From Prevotellaceae bacterium (GTDB lineage: Bacteria; Bacteroidota; Bacteroidia; Bacteroidales; Bacteroidaceae), in NCBI GenBank assembly GCA_015256945.1, contig JABZLB010000005.1:1-64000 (forward strand): 64,000 nucleotides of DNA. Direction: 5' to 3'. A program made the position numbers and the translations under genes. Shown here piece after piece: positions 32,581 to 41,800 of the stretch. Under the pieces are notes generated by a model, which was not told the DNA's origin, searched no databases, and saw only the letters and a list, made by a program, of their open reading frames with translations. Numbering within the stretch: the stretch's first letter is position 1; every line of letters starts with the position of its first letter.

Positions 32581-33237
32581 ATGAAAATTAAACACATGAT
32601 GGGAGCGCTTCCTGTCGTAGCTTTTTTGCTGGTAAGCGAACCGGCGCAGGCGCAAATTTCGTTGGGAGACGTGTTGAAAGGCGTTACCGAACAAGCCGGG
32701 AAGACGGTAAGCTCAACCGAAAAGGCTGCAGGCTTAATGTCGGCACTTACAACGGTTTTTGATGCAAATAAGGTTGCAAAAGCCGAAGATTTGGTTGGAA
32801 ACTGGGGCTATACGGAACCGGCTGTCGTGTTTACGAGCGGCAATATGTTGAAGAATGCCGGTGGAAAAGTAGTGTCGGCAGCCATCGAAAAAAAACTTCA
32901 GGAACAGCTTAATAAATATGGTGTCAAAAAAGGTGCGATGAAAATGACCTTCGATAAGGATGGGAATTTTACGCAGACAGTGGCTGGAAAAACTCTGAAG
33001 GGAACGTATACGGTAAGCGGTAAAAACGTAAAGCTCGTATATGGAGGCATTAAAGAGCAGTTCCTTGGGACGACACAGGTTGACGGTAACGACCTGCTTA
33101 TTGTAATGAATGCCACAAAACTGATGAGTTATATGAAGACATTGGGTATGCTTAGTGGCAATTCAACGCTTAAAACAGCCTCTTCTCTCCTGGGGTCCAT
33201 GGACGGGATGCTGTGTGGCCTGAGGCTTCAGAAATAG
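32581..33237 (+). CDS. DUF4923-family periplasmic protein
   Basis: 218 residues, signal peptide ending AQAQ (residue about 24). Body: helical start DVLKGVTEQAGKTV, then DLVGNWGYTEPAVVF and a lipocalin-like run of strands (MKMTFDKDGNFTQTV, LKGTYTVSGKNVKLVYGG), matching the Bacteroidota DUF4923 family. Function unknown. Monocistronic, no clear promoter box. Confidence 0.75.
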   Translation: MKIKHMMGALPVVAFLLVSEPAQAQISLGDVLKGVTEQAGKTVSSTEKAAGLMSALTTVFDANKVAKAEDLVGNWGYTEPAVVFTSGNMLKNAGGKVVSAAIEKKLQEQLNKYGVKKGAMKMTFDKDGNFTQTVAGKTLKGTYTVSGKNVKLVYGGIKEQFLGTTQVDGNDLLIVMNATKLMSYMKTLGMLSGNSTLKTASSLLGSMDGMLCGLRLQK

Positions 33238-33289
33238 GCTTTGCACGGTGATTTAAACATTTTTACGATAGTTTTCAAGTATCTTTTTG

Positions 33290-33297
33290 TAGTTTTG
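33290..33297 (+). promoter_or_regulatory. -7 box of the DUF2007 gene
   Basis: TAGTTTTG, 33 bases before the ATG at 33330. Confidence 0.4.
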
Positions 33298-33329
33298 TAA
33301 ACACGGTATAATCATTAAAACAAAAAGTT

Positions 33330-33584
33330 ATGGCAGAAAGAGATTTGGTTCTTGTAGATATTTGCAACAACCCTATACTGGCAGAGGAAATAAAATACAG
33401 ACTTGAAGAGGTTGAAATACCTTGTATGGTTATTGACCAAACGCTTACAGGTGTTAATGGTGGCTATGGTGCGTTGCCAGGTTTTGCCATAAAAGTGTTT
33501 CGCAAATACGAAGAACGTGCGAATGCTATTGTTGCTGAAATAAGAGAAGAACAGCGCAAAAGTGAATTGAATACAGAAGAATAA
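33330..33584 (+). CDS. DUF2007-like small protein
   Basis: 84 residues, cytosolic. Pattern VDICNNPILAEEIKYRLEEVEIPCMVIDQT then GFAIKVFRKYEERANAIVAEI fits the DUF2007 fold (a ferredoxin-like domain proposed to act in signalling, related to PII-like modules). No enzyme motif. Function unknown. Confidence 0.65.
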   Translation: MAERDLVLVDICNNPILAEEIKYRLEEVEIPCMVIDQTLTGVNGGYGALPGFAIKVFRKYEERANAIVAEIREEQRKSELNTEE

Positions 33585-33663
33585 TCATATCTTTTGAAAA
33601 TATGAATGACCTCTTTAGTAAGGCAGAGAAACAGCTTTACTAAAGATTAATAAGTTTGTTACT

Positions 33664-34170
33664 ATGGTTTGTGACCATTCGGTGGACACTGTTCGCTCTG
33701 AAAAATTACGTCTGCTCTTTATCTGTCTGGGCAATATCTGCCGTTCTCCTGCCGCACATGCTGTGATGCAGTATAAGATTGATGAGGCAGGATTGGCCGA
33801 AAGGTTTTACGTTGATTCGGCAGGCATTGGAGGATGGCACGTTGGACAGCTTCCCGACAAGCGCATGAGGGAGCATGGATACAGCAGAGGCTACAATGTG
33901 AATCATCATGCACGGCAGTTTGATGCGGCGACCGACTTTGACCGTTTCGATTATATCATTGTGATGGATGATGATAATTATAAGTATATTACATCGGTAG
34001 CAGCTGACGAAAAGCAACGTAAAAAGGTGTTGATGATGGCCGATTTCTTTACCCTTCATGATGGCGAAACGGTTGTTCCTGACCCATATTACGGTGACGG
34101 TAGAGCCTTTGAATACGCCCTTGACCTTATAGAAGACGGGTGTGATGGGCTTCTTCAACGCTTCAAATAA
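33664..34170 (+). CDS. Low-molecular-weight protein-tyrosine phosphatase
   Basis: 168 residues. P-loop Cys21-LGNIC-Arg27-Ser28 (C-x5-R) and the general-acid aspartate in PDPYYGD near residue 140. Cytosolic. Removes phosphate from phosphotyrosine, in many bacteria for capsule-polysaccharide kinases; no such kinase is in the window. Followed by a strong terminator. Confidence 0.92.
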   Translation: MVCDHSVDTVRSEKLRLLFICLGNICRSPAAHAVMQYKIDEAGLAERFYVDSAGIGGWHVGQLPDKRMREHGYSRGYNVNHHARQFDAATDFDRFDYIIVMDDDNYKYITSVAADEKQRKKVLMMADFFTLHDGETVVPDPYYGDGRAFEYALDLIEDGCDGLLQRFK

Positions 34171-34178
34171 ACCCAAAG

Positions 34179-34206
34179 GGCAGGAAATGATGTTCCTGCC
34201 TTTTTT
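34179..34206 (+). terminator. Terminator after the tyrosine phosphatase gene
   Basis: GGCAGGAA/TTCCTGCC stem (34179-34186 and 34193-34200), loop ATGATG, six T. Confidence 0.85.
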
Positions 34207-34290
34207 GTTTATCGTTATTGTACAGATGGTTTGGCATTGTATCGGATAAATAAAACGGATGTTGAGGAAATAAGATAAGGTTTATATTCG

Positions 34291-34298
34291 TATATTTG
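34291..34298 (+). promoter_or_regulatory. -7 box of the patatin gene
   Basis: TATATTTG, 32 bases before the ATG at 34330. Confidence 0.5.
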
Positions 34299-34329
34299 CA
34301 GGTCGTATGAATGAAATAATCTGACAGAT

Positions 34330-35175
34330 ATGAAAAAGGGACTTGTATTGGAAGGCGGAGCCATGCGGGGCTTATTCTCGGCAGGTGTTATTGATGTGCT
34401 GATGGAAAATGGCGTAACGTTTGATGGCGTGATAGGTGTTTCGGCAGGAGCTTGTTTCGGTTGTAACATCAAATCGCATCAGCCTGGGCGCGTCATCAGA
34501 TATAATAAGGCAATGGCTCATGAGTGGCGATATGCTTCGTTGAGGTCGTTATTGACAACGGGTGACTATTTTGGAGGCGACTTTTGTTACCATTATCTGC
34601 CATGGCATATTGATGTTTTCGACAAGCATTCCTACGATAACGACTCGTCTGAATTTTGGTGTGTATGCACGGATGTAGAGACAGGAGAGCCCGTTTATGA
34701 AAAATTTGATACGGTAAATGACGAAATGTTAGAGTATATAAGGGCGTCAGCATCGATGCCTGTCGTATCAAAGGTGGTAGAAATAAAGGGTAAAAAGTTG
34801 CTCGACGGAGGCATATCCGATTCTATTCCCCTGAAATTCTTCCAGCGTCAGGGCTATGAAAGGAACATAGTTGTGCTTACTCAGCCTGAGGGTTATGTAA
34901 AAACGCGTAACCGTTTGCTGCCATTGATGAAGCCCTTTATACGGAAATATCCGGAGCTTGTGCATGCGCTCAGCACGCGACATGATATGTATAACGGGCA
35001 GACAGCGTATGTGAGAGACGAGGAAAAGGCCGGACGTGCTTTTGTGATACGGCCTGCTGGGGCACTGACGATAGGGCATATATCGCATAATCCTGACGAA
35101 ATGCAAGATACTTACGAACGGGGACGGCAGCAGGCACTGGCATCGTTAAGCGAGATAAAGCATTTCTTGGAGTAA
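34330..35175 (+). CDS. Patatin-like phospholipase
   Basis: 281 residues. Oxyanion glycines EGGAMRG (8-14), nucleophile Ser38 in GVSAG and catalytic aspartate Asp159 in LLDGGISD. No signal peptide, so cytosolic or membrane-facing. Patatins hydrolyse acyl esters of phospholipids; resembles the YjjU group. Single gene, followed by 360 bases with no gene. That region holds the palindrome TATACCT/AGGTATA (35206-35229) and nothing else I can support. Confidence 0.88.
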   Translation: MKKGLVLEGGAMRGLFSAGVIDVLMENGVTFDGVIGVSAGACFGCNIKSHQPGRVIRYNKAMAHEWRYASLRSLLTTGDYFGGDFCYHYLPWHIDVFDKHSYDNDSSEFWCVCTDVETGEPVYEKFDTVNDEMLEYIRASASMPVVSKVVEIKGKKLLDGGISDSIPLKFFQRQGYERNIVVLTQPEGYVKTRNRLLPLMKPFIRKYPELVHALSTRHDMYNGQTAYVRDEEKAGRAFVIRPAGALTIGHISHNPDEMQDTYERGRQQALASLSEIKHFLE

Positions 35176-35535
35176 AAAACTTATTGTAAAGCAGAAGAGC
35201 ATATACCTTTATTATAATAGGTATACATCATGATGATAGTTGGTTGATTTTGGATATTCGCAATCATCATGTTTAGGTATTTTGCCGATTAATAGCCATT
35301 TAAGTCATGGTTAAGTCAGAAAGTTTTCTTACTTTTGACGTGCTGAATGAATGTTTTGGTCTGTTGTATAGCGATATGGCAGAAGTTTCGGTTTTCGTTA
35401 CTGACACATGCGCCTGCTAAGTATGATGTTGTTTGATAACATTTGTTACCATGGAGCTTAATAAAATAAGTATGGCATACCTGTTGTACACATGTAAAAT
35501 AGCAAATGATATAATCAAATTAAGCAATAATACTT

Positions 35536-35892
35536 ATGGAAAAGTTTGAAAAAGGCAAAGTTTTTGAACCGTGCGAGCTTGTAAATTATGTAGACGGTGG
35601 GGTTGTAAGCAAAGAGCTTATTCACAATACGTCGGGTAGTGTAACCCTGTTTTCTTTTGATGCAGGACAAGGCTTGTCGGAACATTTTGCGCCGTTTGAT
35701 GCACTTATACAGGTTATTGACGGTGAGATAGAACTTACGGTTGAAGGTGTCAGGAACGTAATCAAAGCGGGAGAAGCATTTATTATTCCTTCGGGTGCTC
35801 GCCATTCGGTGAATGCTGCACAGCGTTTTAAGATGGTGATTACAATGATTAAGGAAAAAGAGACCGACAAAGTTAAATTCACTAATCAATAA
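35536..35892 (+). CDS. Small cupin-domain protein
   Basis: 118 residues. One cupin barrel: SEHFAPFDALIQVIDGEIELTVEG (metal-binding His in the first motif) and IPSGARHSVNA (second motif). Function unknown; such short cupins often bind a metal or small ligand. Ten bases before the flodavoxin-type gene, so likely one operon and perhaps iron- or redox-linked. Confidence 0.85.
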   Translation: MEKFEKGKVFEPCELVNYVDGGVVSKELIHNTSGSVTLFSFDAGQGLSEHFAPFDALIQVIDGEIELTVEGVRNVIKAGEAFIIPSGARHSVNAAQRFKMVITMIKEKETDKVKFTNQ

Positions 35893-35902
35893 TTTCACAA
35901 CA

Positions 35903-36397
35903 ATGAAAAAGACAATAGTAGTGTTCGGTTCATCGACAGGTATGACCGAAGAGGTAGCTGGCAAAATTGCAGATAAGCTTGGAGTAGAGGCAATTAATGT
36001 TACCGACTTTACAGCTGACACTGTAAACGAGAATGAAAACTTGCTGTTAGGTACATCAACATGGGGCGCAGGCGACCCTCAGGACGATTGGTACGATGGT
36101 ATCAGCCTGTTGCAAGGTTCTGACCTTAGCGGTAAAACAGTGGCAATTTTCGGTGTAGGCGACTCGGAAGGATACAGCGATACTTTCTGTGGTGGCATGC
36201 GATCCATTTACGATGCCGTTGAAAAGGCAGGTGCAAAAGTTGTAGGAGCTGTATCGACAGACGGCTATACCTTCGACGATTCTGATTCGGTTATCGATGG
36301 AAAATTCTTAGGACTGGCTCTCGATGAGACGAATGAGGCCGATAAAACTGACGAGCGTGTAGACGCATGGTTGAACGAAATTAAGCCTGAACTATAA
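35903..36397 (+). CDS. fldA: Flavodoxin
   Basis: 164 residues, long-chain flavodoxin. FMN phosphate loop GSSTGMTEEVA near the N-terminus, STWGAGDPQDDWYD (first aromatic loop) and GDSEGYSDTFCGGMRSIYD (second loop, with the tyrosine stacking on FMN). Electron carrier replacing ferredoxin, usually under iron shortage. Terminator follows. Confidence 0.93.
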   Translation: MKKTIVVFGSSTGMTEEVAGKIADKLGVEAINVTDFTADTVNENENLLLGTSTWGAGDPQDDWYDGISLLQGSDLSGKTVAIFGVGDSEGYSDTFCGGMRSIYDAVEKAGAKVVGAVSTDGYTFDDSDSVIDGKFLGLALDETNEADKTDERVDAWLNEIKPEL

Positions 36398-36430
36398 TAT
36401 AGGTATTAAAAGATAAGGTTTAACTGATAT

Positions 36431-36466
36431 AACCGGCAGGCTTCAGGGTCTGCCGGTTTTGTTATT
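36431..36466 (+). terminator. Terminator of the cupin-flavodoxin unit
   Basis: AACCGGCAG (36431-36439) pairs with CTGCCGGTT (36450-36458), then TTGTTATTTT. Confidence 0.8.
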
Positions 36467-36485
36467 TTATATGGTATTCGTGTGC

Positions 36486-36585
36486 AACTTTACAGAACAT
36501 AAAAGAGAGAAGGTGCATGGGATACTCTTGTCACATTCATGAACAGTAAGCATCTTTACAGGGCATAAGGGAGAAAAGGTACATG
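36486..36585 (+). repeat. 34-bp imperfect direct repeat
   Basis: Segments 36486-36519 and 36552-36585 match at 27 of 34 positions (CTTTACAG..CATAA..GAGA.AAGGT.CATG), starts 66 bases apart. They lie between a terminator and the beta-barrel gene at 36658, where operator sites or an old duplication are possible. Confidence 0.7.
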
Positions 36586-36657
36586 TTGCATGGTAGGAGT
36601 TAGCTGTAATATAATAAATTAAGGTGAAGAACGTTATCATATAAACTAAGAATAACA

Positions 36658-37266
36658 ATGAAAAAGACAATTGTATTATTTTTAATGTGCATGTTCACTT
36701 TGCACATATTGGCCTGGAAAGAGCCGGGAACAACAACGGTTTACCCTCGTTTAGGTATTAATTTTTCAAAGTTTAGTGGTGATAAAATTTATACAACAGG
36801 ACAGAATACAGGGGGTTCTGATACTTATATTCCATCGCAGTTTAAGACAGGTTTTTCCTTAGGTGCTGAGGTGCAGCACCAGTTTACTAATGTGATGGCA
36901 GGTAGTATAGGATTGCTTTATAGCAAGCAGGGAACAGCCTTTAAAAAGACAAGCGGCACAGATTTTGATTTTAAGATGAAGCATAATGATCTGATTGTGC
37001 CTGTGATGCTGGTTGCAACGACAAAATATAATGTTGATGTGAAAATAGGTTTACAGCCTGAAATAAGAGTGTCAAAAGGTTTCAATCAAGTGTTTAACAG
37101 GATTAACCTGTCGCTTCCTGTGGGTATAAGCTACGAGTTTAAGCATGTGGCAGTTGACCTTCGTTACCATTTGGGTTTGACTCATGTGTATAAAGACCAG
37201 AGCTTATACGACTCGTCGTACAATAAAACCATCATGCTGACTTTAGGATATGGTTTTGACCTGTAA
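36658..37266 (+). CDS. Outer-membrane beta-barrel protein
   Basis: 202 residues. Signal peptide (MKKTIVLFLMCMFTLHILA), then alternating strands typical of PorT-like/outer-membrane beta-barrel domains: VYPRLGINFSKFSGD, FSLGAEVQHQF, GSIGLLYSKQGTAF, VDLRYHLGLTHVY and the aromatic ending GYGFDL. Probably eight to ten strands. Function unknown. Two 34-bp direct repeats precede it. Confidence 0.8.
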   Translation: MKKTIVLFLMCMFTLHILAWKEPGTTTVYPRLGINFSKFSGDKIYTTGQNTGGSDTYIPSQFKTGFSLGAEVQHQFTNVMAGSIGLLYSKQGTAFKKTSGTDFDFKMKHNDLIVPVMLVATTKYNVDVKIGLQPEIRVSKGFNQVFNRINLSLPVGISYEFKHVAVDLRYHLGLTHVYKDQSLYDSSYNKTIMLTLGYGFDL

Positions 37267-37361
37267 GTTTTTTCGGCGCAGTAAGGCTTAGTTCGCAGAG
37301 TTTATTATTTAAAAAATAATAAAAAATACACTTTTTCTTCACGGTTGTAGTTTTTAATTTA

Positions 37362-37369
37362 TATTTTTG
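37362..37369 (+). promoter_or_regulatory. -7 box of the M48 protease gene
   Basis: TATTTTTG, 39 bases before the ATG at 37408. Confidence 0.5.
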
Positions 37370-37407
37370 CGGACGGTATGAAAGGATTGTTTTAACAGGA
37401 TATTCAG

Positions 37408-38286
37408 ATGATCAGCATAAAACATATTTTGCTAACAGCTATCGCATCGCTTTTGTTTATAGGGTGCGGTTCAACGTCAAGGGTTCCAATTACAGGTCGT
37501 AAGCACACGTTGTTGGTAAGCGATGCTGAGGTTTTGAGCCTTAGCAAGCAAGAATATTCAAAGTTTATGAAGAGCGCACGGCCTTCTGCTGATGCTGCCA
37601 ATACCGCAATGGTGAAGCGCGTTGGAACACGTTTGGCAAATGCTGTTGAGGCTTATCTTCGCAGCCATGGGGCAGCCGATGAGGTAAAAAACTTCGCATG
37701 GGAGTTTAATTTGGTACAGGATAAGTCGGCTAATGCGTTCTGTATGCCGGGCGGTAAAATTGTTGTGTATGATGGATTACTTCCATATACGAAGAATGAA
37801 ACAGCGCTGGCAATAGTGCTTGGGCATGAAATTGCACATGCCGTAGCCAAGCATAGTGCCGAACAAATGTCGAAACAAATTCGCCAACAGTATGGAACGG
37901 CCATACTTGGCACTGTATTGAATTCGGCAGTAGGCAGTGGAGTAGGCGACGTGGCGTCAGCAATTGCAAAACAGGGCTTCTCTTTTGCAAACCTTAAATA
38001 CAGTAGAGATAACGAGTCGGAGGCTGATCATATGGGGCTTATCTTTGCAGCAATGGCCGGTTATGACCCTCGAGAAGCCATCCCGTTTTGGCAACGTATG
38101 TCACAAGGCAATGGTAACAGTAATGATATATTTAGCGATCACCCAAGTGATGCAAACCGTATCGCGGCTCTTACGCGTCTAATGCCGGAGGCTATGAAAT
38201 ATTATCAGGCAGCAGCACCCGTAGAAAGCCAGAGCAAAACAGTAAGAATTTCGAATCCGTCAGGTAAGAAAAAAAGGAGGCGTTAA
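37408..38286 (+). CDS. M48-family metallopeptidase lipoprotein
   Basis: 292 residues. Lipobox LFIGCG (Cys20) and the zinc motif HEIAH (His140, Glu141, His144), followed by the glutamate ligand in ESEADHMGL near residue 207. BepA/LoiP-like proteases of this layout act on misfolded outer-membrane proteins in the periplasm. C-terminus is basic (KKKRRR). Terminator 40 bases after the stop. Confidence 0.92.
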   Translation: MISIKHILLTAIASLLFIGCGSTSRVPITGRKHTLLVSDAEVLSLSKQEYSKFMKSARPSADAANTAMVKRVGTRLANAVEAYLRSHGAADEVKNFAWEFNLVQDKSANAFCMPGGKIVVYDGLLPYTKNETALAIVLGHEIAHAVAKHSAEQMSKQIRQQYGTAILGTVLNSAVGSGVGDVASAIAKQGFSFANLKYSRDNESEADHMGLIFAAMAGYDPREAIPFWQRMSQGNGNSNDIFSDHPSDANRIAALTRLMPEAMKYYQAAAPVESQSKTVRISNPSGKKKRRR

Positions 38287-38325
38287 TGCCTTCTACTGCC
38301 GTTAAATTCGGCAGACCATATGCCC

Positions 38326-38362
38326 GCCCCTTCTTGTCGTTGAGACAAGGAGGGGCATTTTT
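38326..38362 (+). terminator. Terminator of the M48 protease gene
   Basis: GCCCCTTCTTGTC pairs with GACAAGGAGGGGC (one mismatch inside), loop GTTGA, then ATTTTT. Confidence 0.85.
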
Positions 38363-38480
38363 AATGGAATTATTTTGTAATGTCAATATTTTATTTTAAA
38401 TTTACTGCACCAAAACCATAGATATTGTATGAGTTAGCTTGAATTAATTCCATATTTTTATAATCTTAAATTTTGATATA

Positions 38481-38933
38481 ATGGTAGATTACCTAACCGA
38501 AAACTTATGGCTTTTATGGACATTTGTATGTGTAATAGCCCTTGTTTTGGAAATAAGTTCTGGAACATTTTACCTGATTTGTTTTGCCATTGGTGCAGTA
38601 GGTGCTGTATTGGTTTCGCTTATTAATACGCCTTTCTGGTTTCAGATACTTGTTTTCGCAGCCATTTCAACATTTAGTGTTTATGGTATCCGTCCTTTCT
38701 TATTGAAGTATTTACACCCTTCAAAGGGCGAACGGTTGAGCAATGTAAGTGCTTTGCTGGGGCGTCAGGGTATAGTTATAGAACCCATTACGGCTGACAG
38801 ACCTGGCTATGTGAAGATAGATGGTGATGAATGGCGTGCAGTAACGGCCGACGGTTCGATGATAGAACGGGGTGAAACAGTTAGAATAACAGCAATGAAT
38901 AGTATCATTGTTACCGTAGAACCTATTGATTAG
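38481..38933 (+). CDS. NfeD-like membrane protein
   Basis: 150 residues: two or three N-terminal membrane helices (about 8-30, 32-52, 54-72), then an OB-fold (about 85-148) with LLGRQGIVIEPI and GYVKIDGDEWRAVT. NfeD-like proteins pair with stomatin/SPFH proteins; the partner follows 54 bases downstream. Probable membrane-microdomain role. Confidence 0.88.
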   Translation: MVDYLTENLWLLWTFVCVIALVLEISSGTFYLICFAIGAVGAVLVSLINTPFWFQILVFAAISTFSVYGIRPFLLKYLHPSKGERLSNVSALLGRQGIVIEPITADRPGYVKIDGDEWRAVTADGSMIERGETVRITAMNSIIVTVEPID

Positions 38934-38987
38934 CTGTGCGAAATAAAAAGTTTTCAGATTGAAATTAAACCTTTAATATTAAAAATT

Positions 38988-39935
38988 ATGATTGGATACT
39001 ACGTAGTTATTGGTTTTGTTCTTCTGGCTATTATCTTTGTAAAGATGGCCATTGTGATTATTCCGCAGAGCGAAACACGCATTATTGAACGCCTTGGTAA
39101 GTATTTTGCCACGCTCGGACCGGGCATAAATATTATAATTCCCTTTGTAGATCGTGCCAAATCCATAGTTACATCTGATCGTGGAAGGTATATTTACAGT
39201 AGTGTTATAGACCTTAGAGAGCAGGTTTATGACTTTGACAAGCAGAACGTTATTACGAAAGACAATATTCAAATGCAGATAAACGCACTGCTTTATTTCC
39301 AGATAGTTGATCCTTTCAAAGCTGTTTACGAGATTAATAATTTGCCTAATGCTATTGAGAAGCTGACGCAAACCACACTTCGTAACATCATTGGAGAGAT
39401 GGAATTAGACCAGACGCTTACGTCGCGTGACGTGATAAATACCAAGCTTCGCGGCGTTTTGGATGATGCTACCAACAAGTGGGGTATTAAGGTTAACCGT
39501 GTAGAGCTTCAGGATATTATACCGCCGTCGAGTGTATTACAGGCTATGGAGAAGCAAATGCAGGCAGAACGCGACAAACGTGCTACCATTTTGAAGTCGG
39601 AAGGAAATAAGCAAGCACAGATTTTACAGTCGGAAGGTGAGAAGCAAGCCAAGATAAACAAGGCCGAAGCAGCCAAGCAGCAGGCCATATTGATAGCAGA
39701 AGGTGAGGCTCAGGCTCGTATAAAGAAAGCTGAAGCGGAGGCTGCAGCTATTGATAAAATAACAGTGGCAGTAGGACAATCAACCAATCCAGCCAACTAT
39801 TTACTGGCTAAAAACTACATCCAAATGCTGACAGATGTATCAAGTGGTGACAAAACCAAGACGGTTTTCCTGCCATTTGAAGCAACCAATCTGATGGGAA
39901 GTATAGGTGGAATAAAAGAATTGTTCAAAGGTTAA
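38988..39935 (+). CDS. SPFH/stomatin-like protein
   Basis: 315 residues. N-terminal membrane anchor (4-24), band-7/PHB domain (about 25-190, VIIPQSETRIIERLGKYF, QDIIPPSSVLQAM), then a long alanine- and glutamate-rich coiled coil (about 200-260, KSEGNKQAQILQSEGEKQA) and a hydrophobic end. QmcA-type oligomer former in membrane microdomains. Confidence 0.92.
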   Translation: MIGYYVVIGFVLLAIIFVKMAIVIIPQSETRIIERLGKYFATLGPGINIIIPFVDRAKSIVTSDRGRYIYSSVIDLREQVYDFDKQNVITKDNIQMQINALLYFQIVDPFKAVYEINNLPNAIEKLTQTTLRNIIGEMELDQTLTSRDVINTKLRGVLDDATNKWGIKVNRVELQDIIPPSSVLQAMEKQMQAERDKRATILKSEGNKQAQILQSEGEKQAKINKAEAAKQQAILIAEGEAQARIKKAEAEAAAIDKITVAVGQSTNPANYLLAKNYIQMLTDVSSGDKTKTVFLPFEATNLMGSIGGIKELFKG

Positions 39936-39955
39936 TTATATTACATATAATGAAT

Positions 39956-39989
39956 AAGGCAGCGATACCCGCTGCCTTATTTTGTTTTT
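39956..39989 (+). terminator. Terminator of the NfeD/stomatin unit
   Basis: AAGGCAGCG (39956-39964) pairs with CGCTGCCTT (39970-39978), loop ATACC, then ATTTTGTTTTT. Confidence 0.85.
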
Positions 39990-40250
39990 ATACAAACTTA
40001 TACGGCGTAAGTTTTTAACAGAAAGGGCTGTTTTATATATAACACAGTCAGTAGCATTGATGTTTTCTTATTTTTAGATTCTTTCTTTATAATCGTGTTT
40101 ATGTATGGTAATATTGGTTTTGCTGGTTGTTAGTAATCTTTAGTCTGCTGATTTACGATTTTATGACAAGTAGTTATGCTGTTTTCGGGTTTTAGAATAT
40201 TCGCTATACCTTTATTATATAGGGCAAGGAGATTCAGAAAAAATGGCAAA

Positions 40251-40294
40251 AACAAAAGGTTCAGACTGCATATTGTCAGTCTGAACCTTTTGTT
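40251..40294 (-). terminator. Terminator of the SusCD locus
   Basis: Perfect 18-bp stem: 40251-40268 and 40277-40294 (AACAAAAGGTTCAGACTG) with an eight-base loop; on the minus strand a T-rich tract follows. The 39990-40250 stretch is AT-rich and holds no gene I can support. Confidence 0.8.
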
Positions 40295-40346
40295 GTCTGA
40301 TTCTTAATTTGTATGAAAGGAAATAAGAATCAGTTATTTTTCAGAT

Positions 40347-41780
40347 TTATTCATCCTCATCTTTTGCCAGAGGTACCTTTACAATGGCAAAACCTGAGGT
40401 CGAACGGCCTGCATATACCCACAAGTAAAGATCCTTGCCGGCAGCGTCTTTTTCAATAAAGAAGTTCGAATTGCCTCCGCAATAAGCCAGGTTTGCACCG
40501 CCAATAAGATACTTAAATACCGGGTTATGGTCCTCTGCAGCATCGAAGTTCTTAAGGGCTTCCATGGTATCTGCTCCCTTATTGATGTTGAAAATATAGA
40601 TGCCTGGCACAGCCTTGCTGGCGCCACCGAAACCAGCTGTGGTCACAAAGAGGTAACGATTACCGTTGAAAGTGAACACGCGTGCTGTGGTAGCCTCAAG
40701 CGGTAAGTTGTCTTTTGAAACAGTATACTTGGCATTTAATGACTCGTCTGCAAGAGTAACACCAATCTTATTTCCTGAATAGATGTACTCCTCTGTGCCA
40801 TCAACGCGGTAAACATTGGTGCAAAGACCAGGCAATGTGCCTTGAACAGGAACAACTTCAGGTGTACCGACGGTCTTGTATGCGCTTATAGGCACACGGA
40901 TAAAGTCTTCTCCTGTGGGGTTTGCACCGAAGTAAATAAAGCCGTTTCCGCTTGCATCGAGTGTCAACGACATGTTATCGCCATGACGTGCCTTTACAAA
41001 AGGCAACGTGCTGATGTCGATATTGGCAATACATTCAGGCGCTGCGGTCTCATTTTCGTAATAGTAAATCTTAAGAGGAGAGGTTGCACCTCCGGCCAAA
41101 CTCGCCAGATAGATGTGGCCTCCGGCCAAGGCTCCCATGTTATATGCGAAAGTACCCCCCGATATTCCAGTTGTATTCAGCATAACAGGATTGCTTACAT
41201 TGCCTGCCATTACGTCAGAAACTTTCAAGAGATGTGGACCCATTCCGCGATCAACAACAAGTACATGTGTTCCGTCAAAATCAGAACAACGGGCAGTTGC
41301 TGTTTTAAGACCGGCATAAGCATTGGTATTATCGAAGGCGTACGTGCTTACTTTTTCAAAGTCTCCGCCAAAGAGAGGAACCTTTTTACGTATGGTTACA
41401 AAGTAGTCTTTGTAGCGATTGTGATTCAATACGCGTACAGTCTTTGTGCGTTCCGTGGTTTCATCGTCCATGGAAAAGTCGAGAGTGTCCTGCGTTAACT
41501 TCGATCCTTCAGAAGTTGTAGCCACTACAACAATCTTGCTAAAATCGGTAGCAATGTTCACTCGTGGAAATTTCACGGTCTTTTTATCCTCATCTATCGT
41601 TCCCTCCAGCTGCACAGTGTTCCCGTTTCCGTCTTGTGCATTGATGATTTTTAAGCCTAACAGGTCATTGGCATAAGGGTTAACGGTAGCAGATGGGTAG
41701 TCATCGGCACAGCCATTCAGCAGTGCTGTCACTGCGAATGCGGCTAAACCAAGATATGATTTAATTTTAAATGACTTCAT
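40347..41780 (-). CDS. DUF4623-family lipoprotein of the SusCD locus
   Basis: 477 residues. Lipobox LLNGCA (Cys24). N-terminal immunoglobulin-like strands (about 35-125: IINAQDGNGNTVQLEG, KTVKFPRVNIATDF), then a repeated-strand region (about 135-470), compatible with a beta-propeller, DUF4623. Third gene after SusC and SusD in the same direction, so probably a surface lipoprotein binding the imported glycan or its protein carrier. No catalytic motif of a glycoside hydrolase is seen. Confidence 0.75.
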   Translation of the reverse strand: MKSFKIKSYLGLAAFAVTALLNGCADDYPSATVNPYANDLLGLKIINAQDGNGNTVQLEGTIDEDKKTVKFPRVNIATDFSKIVVVATTSEGSKLTQDTLDFSMDDETTERTKTVRVLNHNRYKDYFVTIRKKVPLFGGDFEKVSTYAFDNTNAYAGLKTATARCSDFDGTHVLVVDRGMGPHLLKVSDVMAGNVSNPVMLNTTGISGGTFAYNMGALAGGHIYLASLAGGATSPLKIYYYENETAAPECIANIDISTLPFVKARHGDNMSLTLDASGNGFIYFGANPTGEDFIRVPISAYKTVGTPEVVPVQGTLPGLCTNVYRVDGTEEYIYSGNKIGVTLADESLNAKYTVSKDNLPLEATTARVFTFNGNRYLFVTTAGFGGASKAVPGIYIFNINKGADTMEALKNFDAAEDHNPVFKYLIGGANLAYCGGNSNFFIEKDAAGKDLYLWVYAGRSTSGFAIVKVPLAKDEDE

Positions 41781-41800
41781 ATTTCTAAACCTTTAGTTGT

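Noticed and set aside
35176..35535. Possible gene in the 360-base gap after the patatin gene
   Set aside because: No open frame with protein-like composition; only an AT-rich palindrome.
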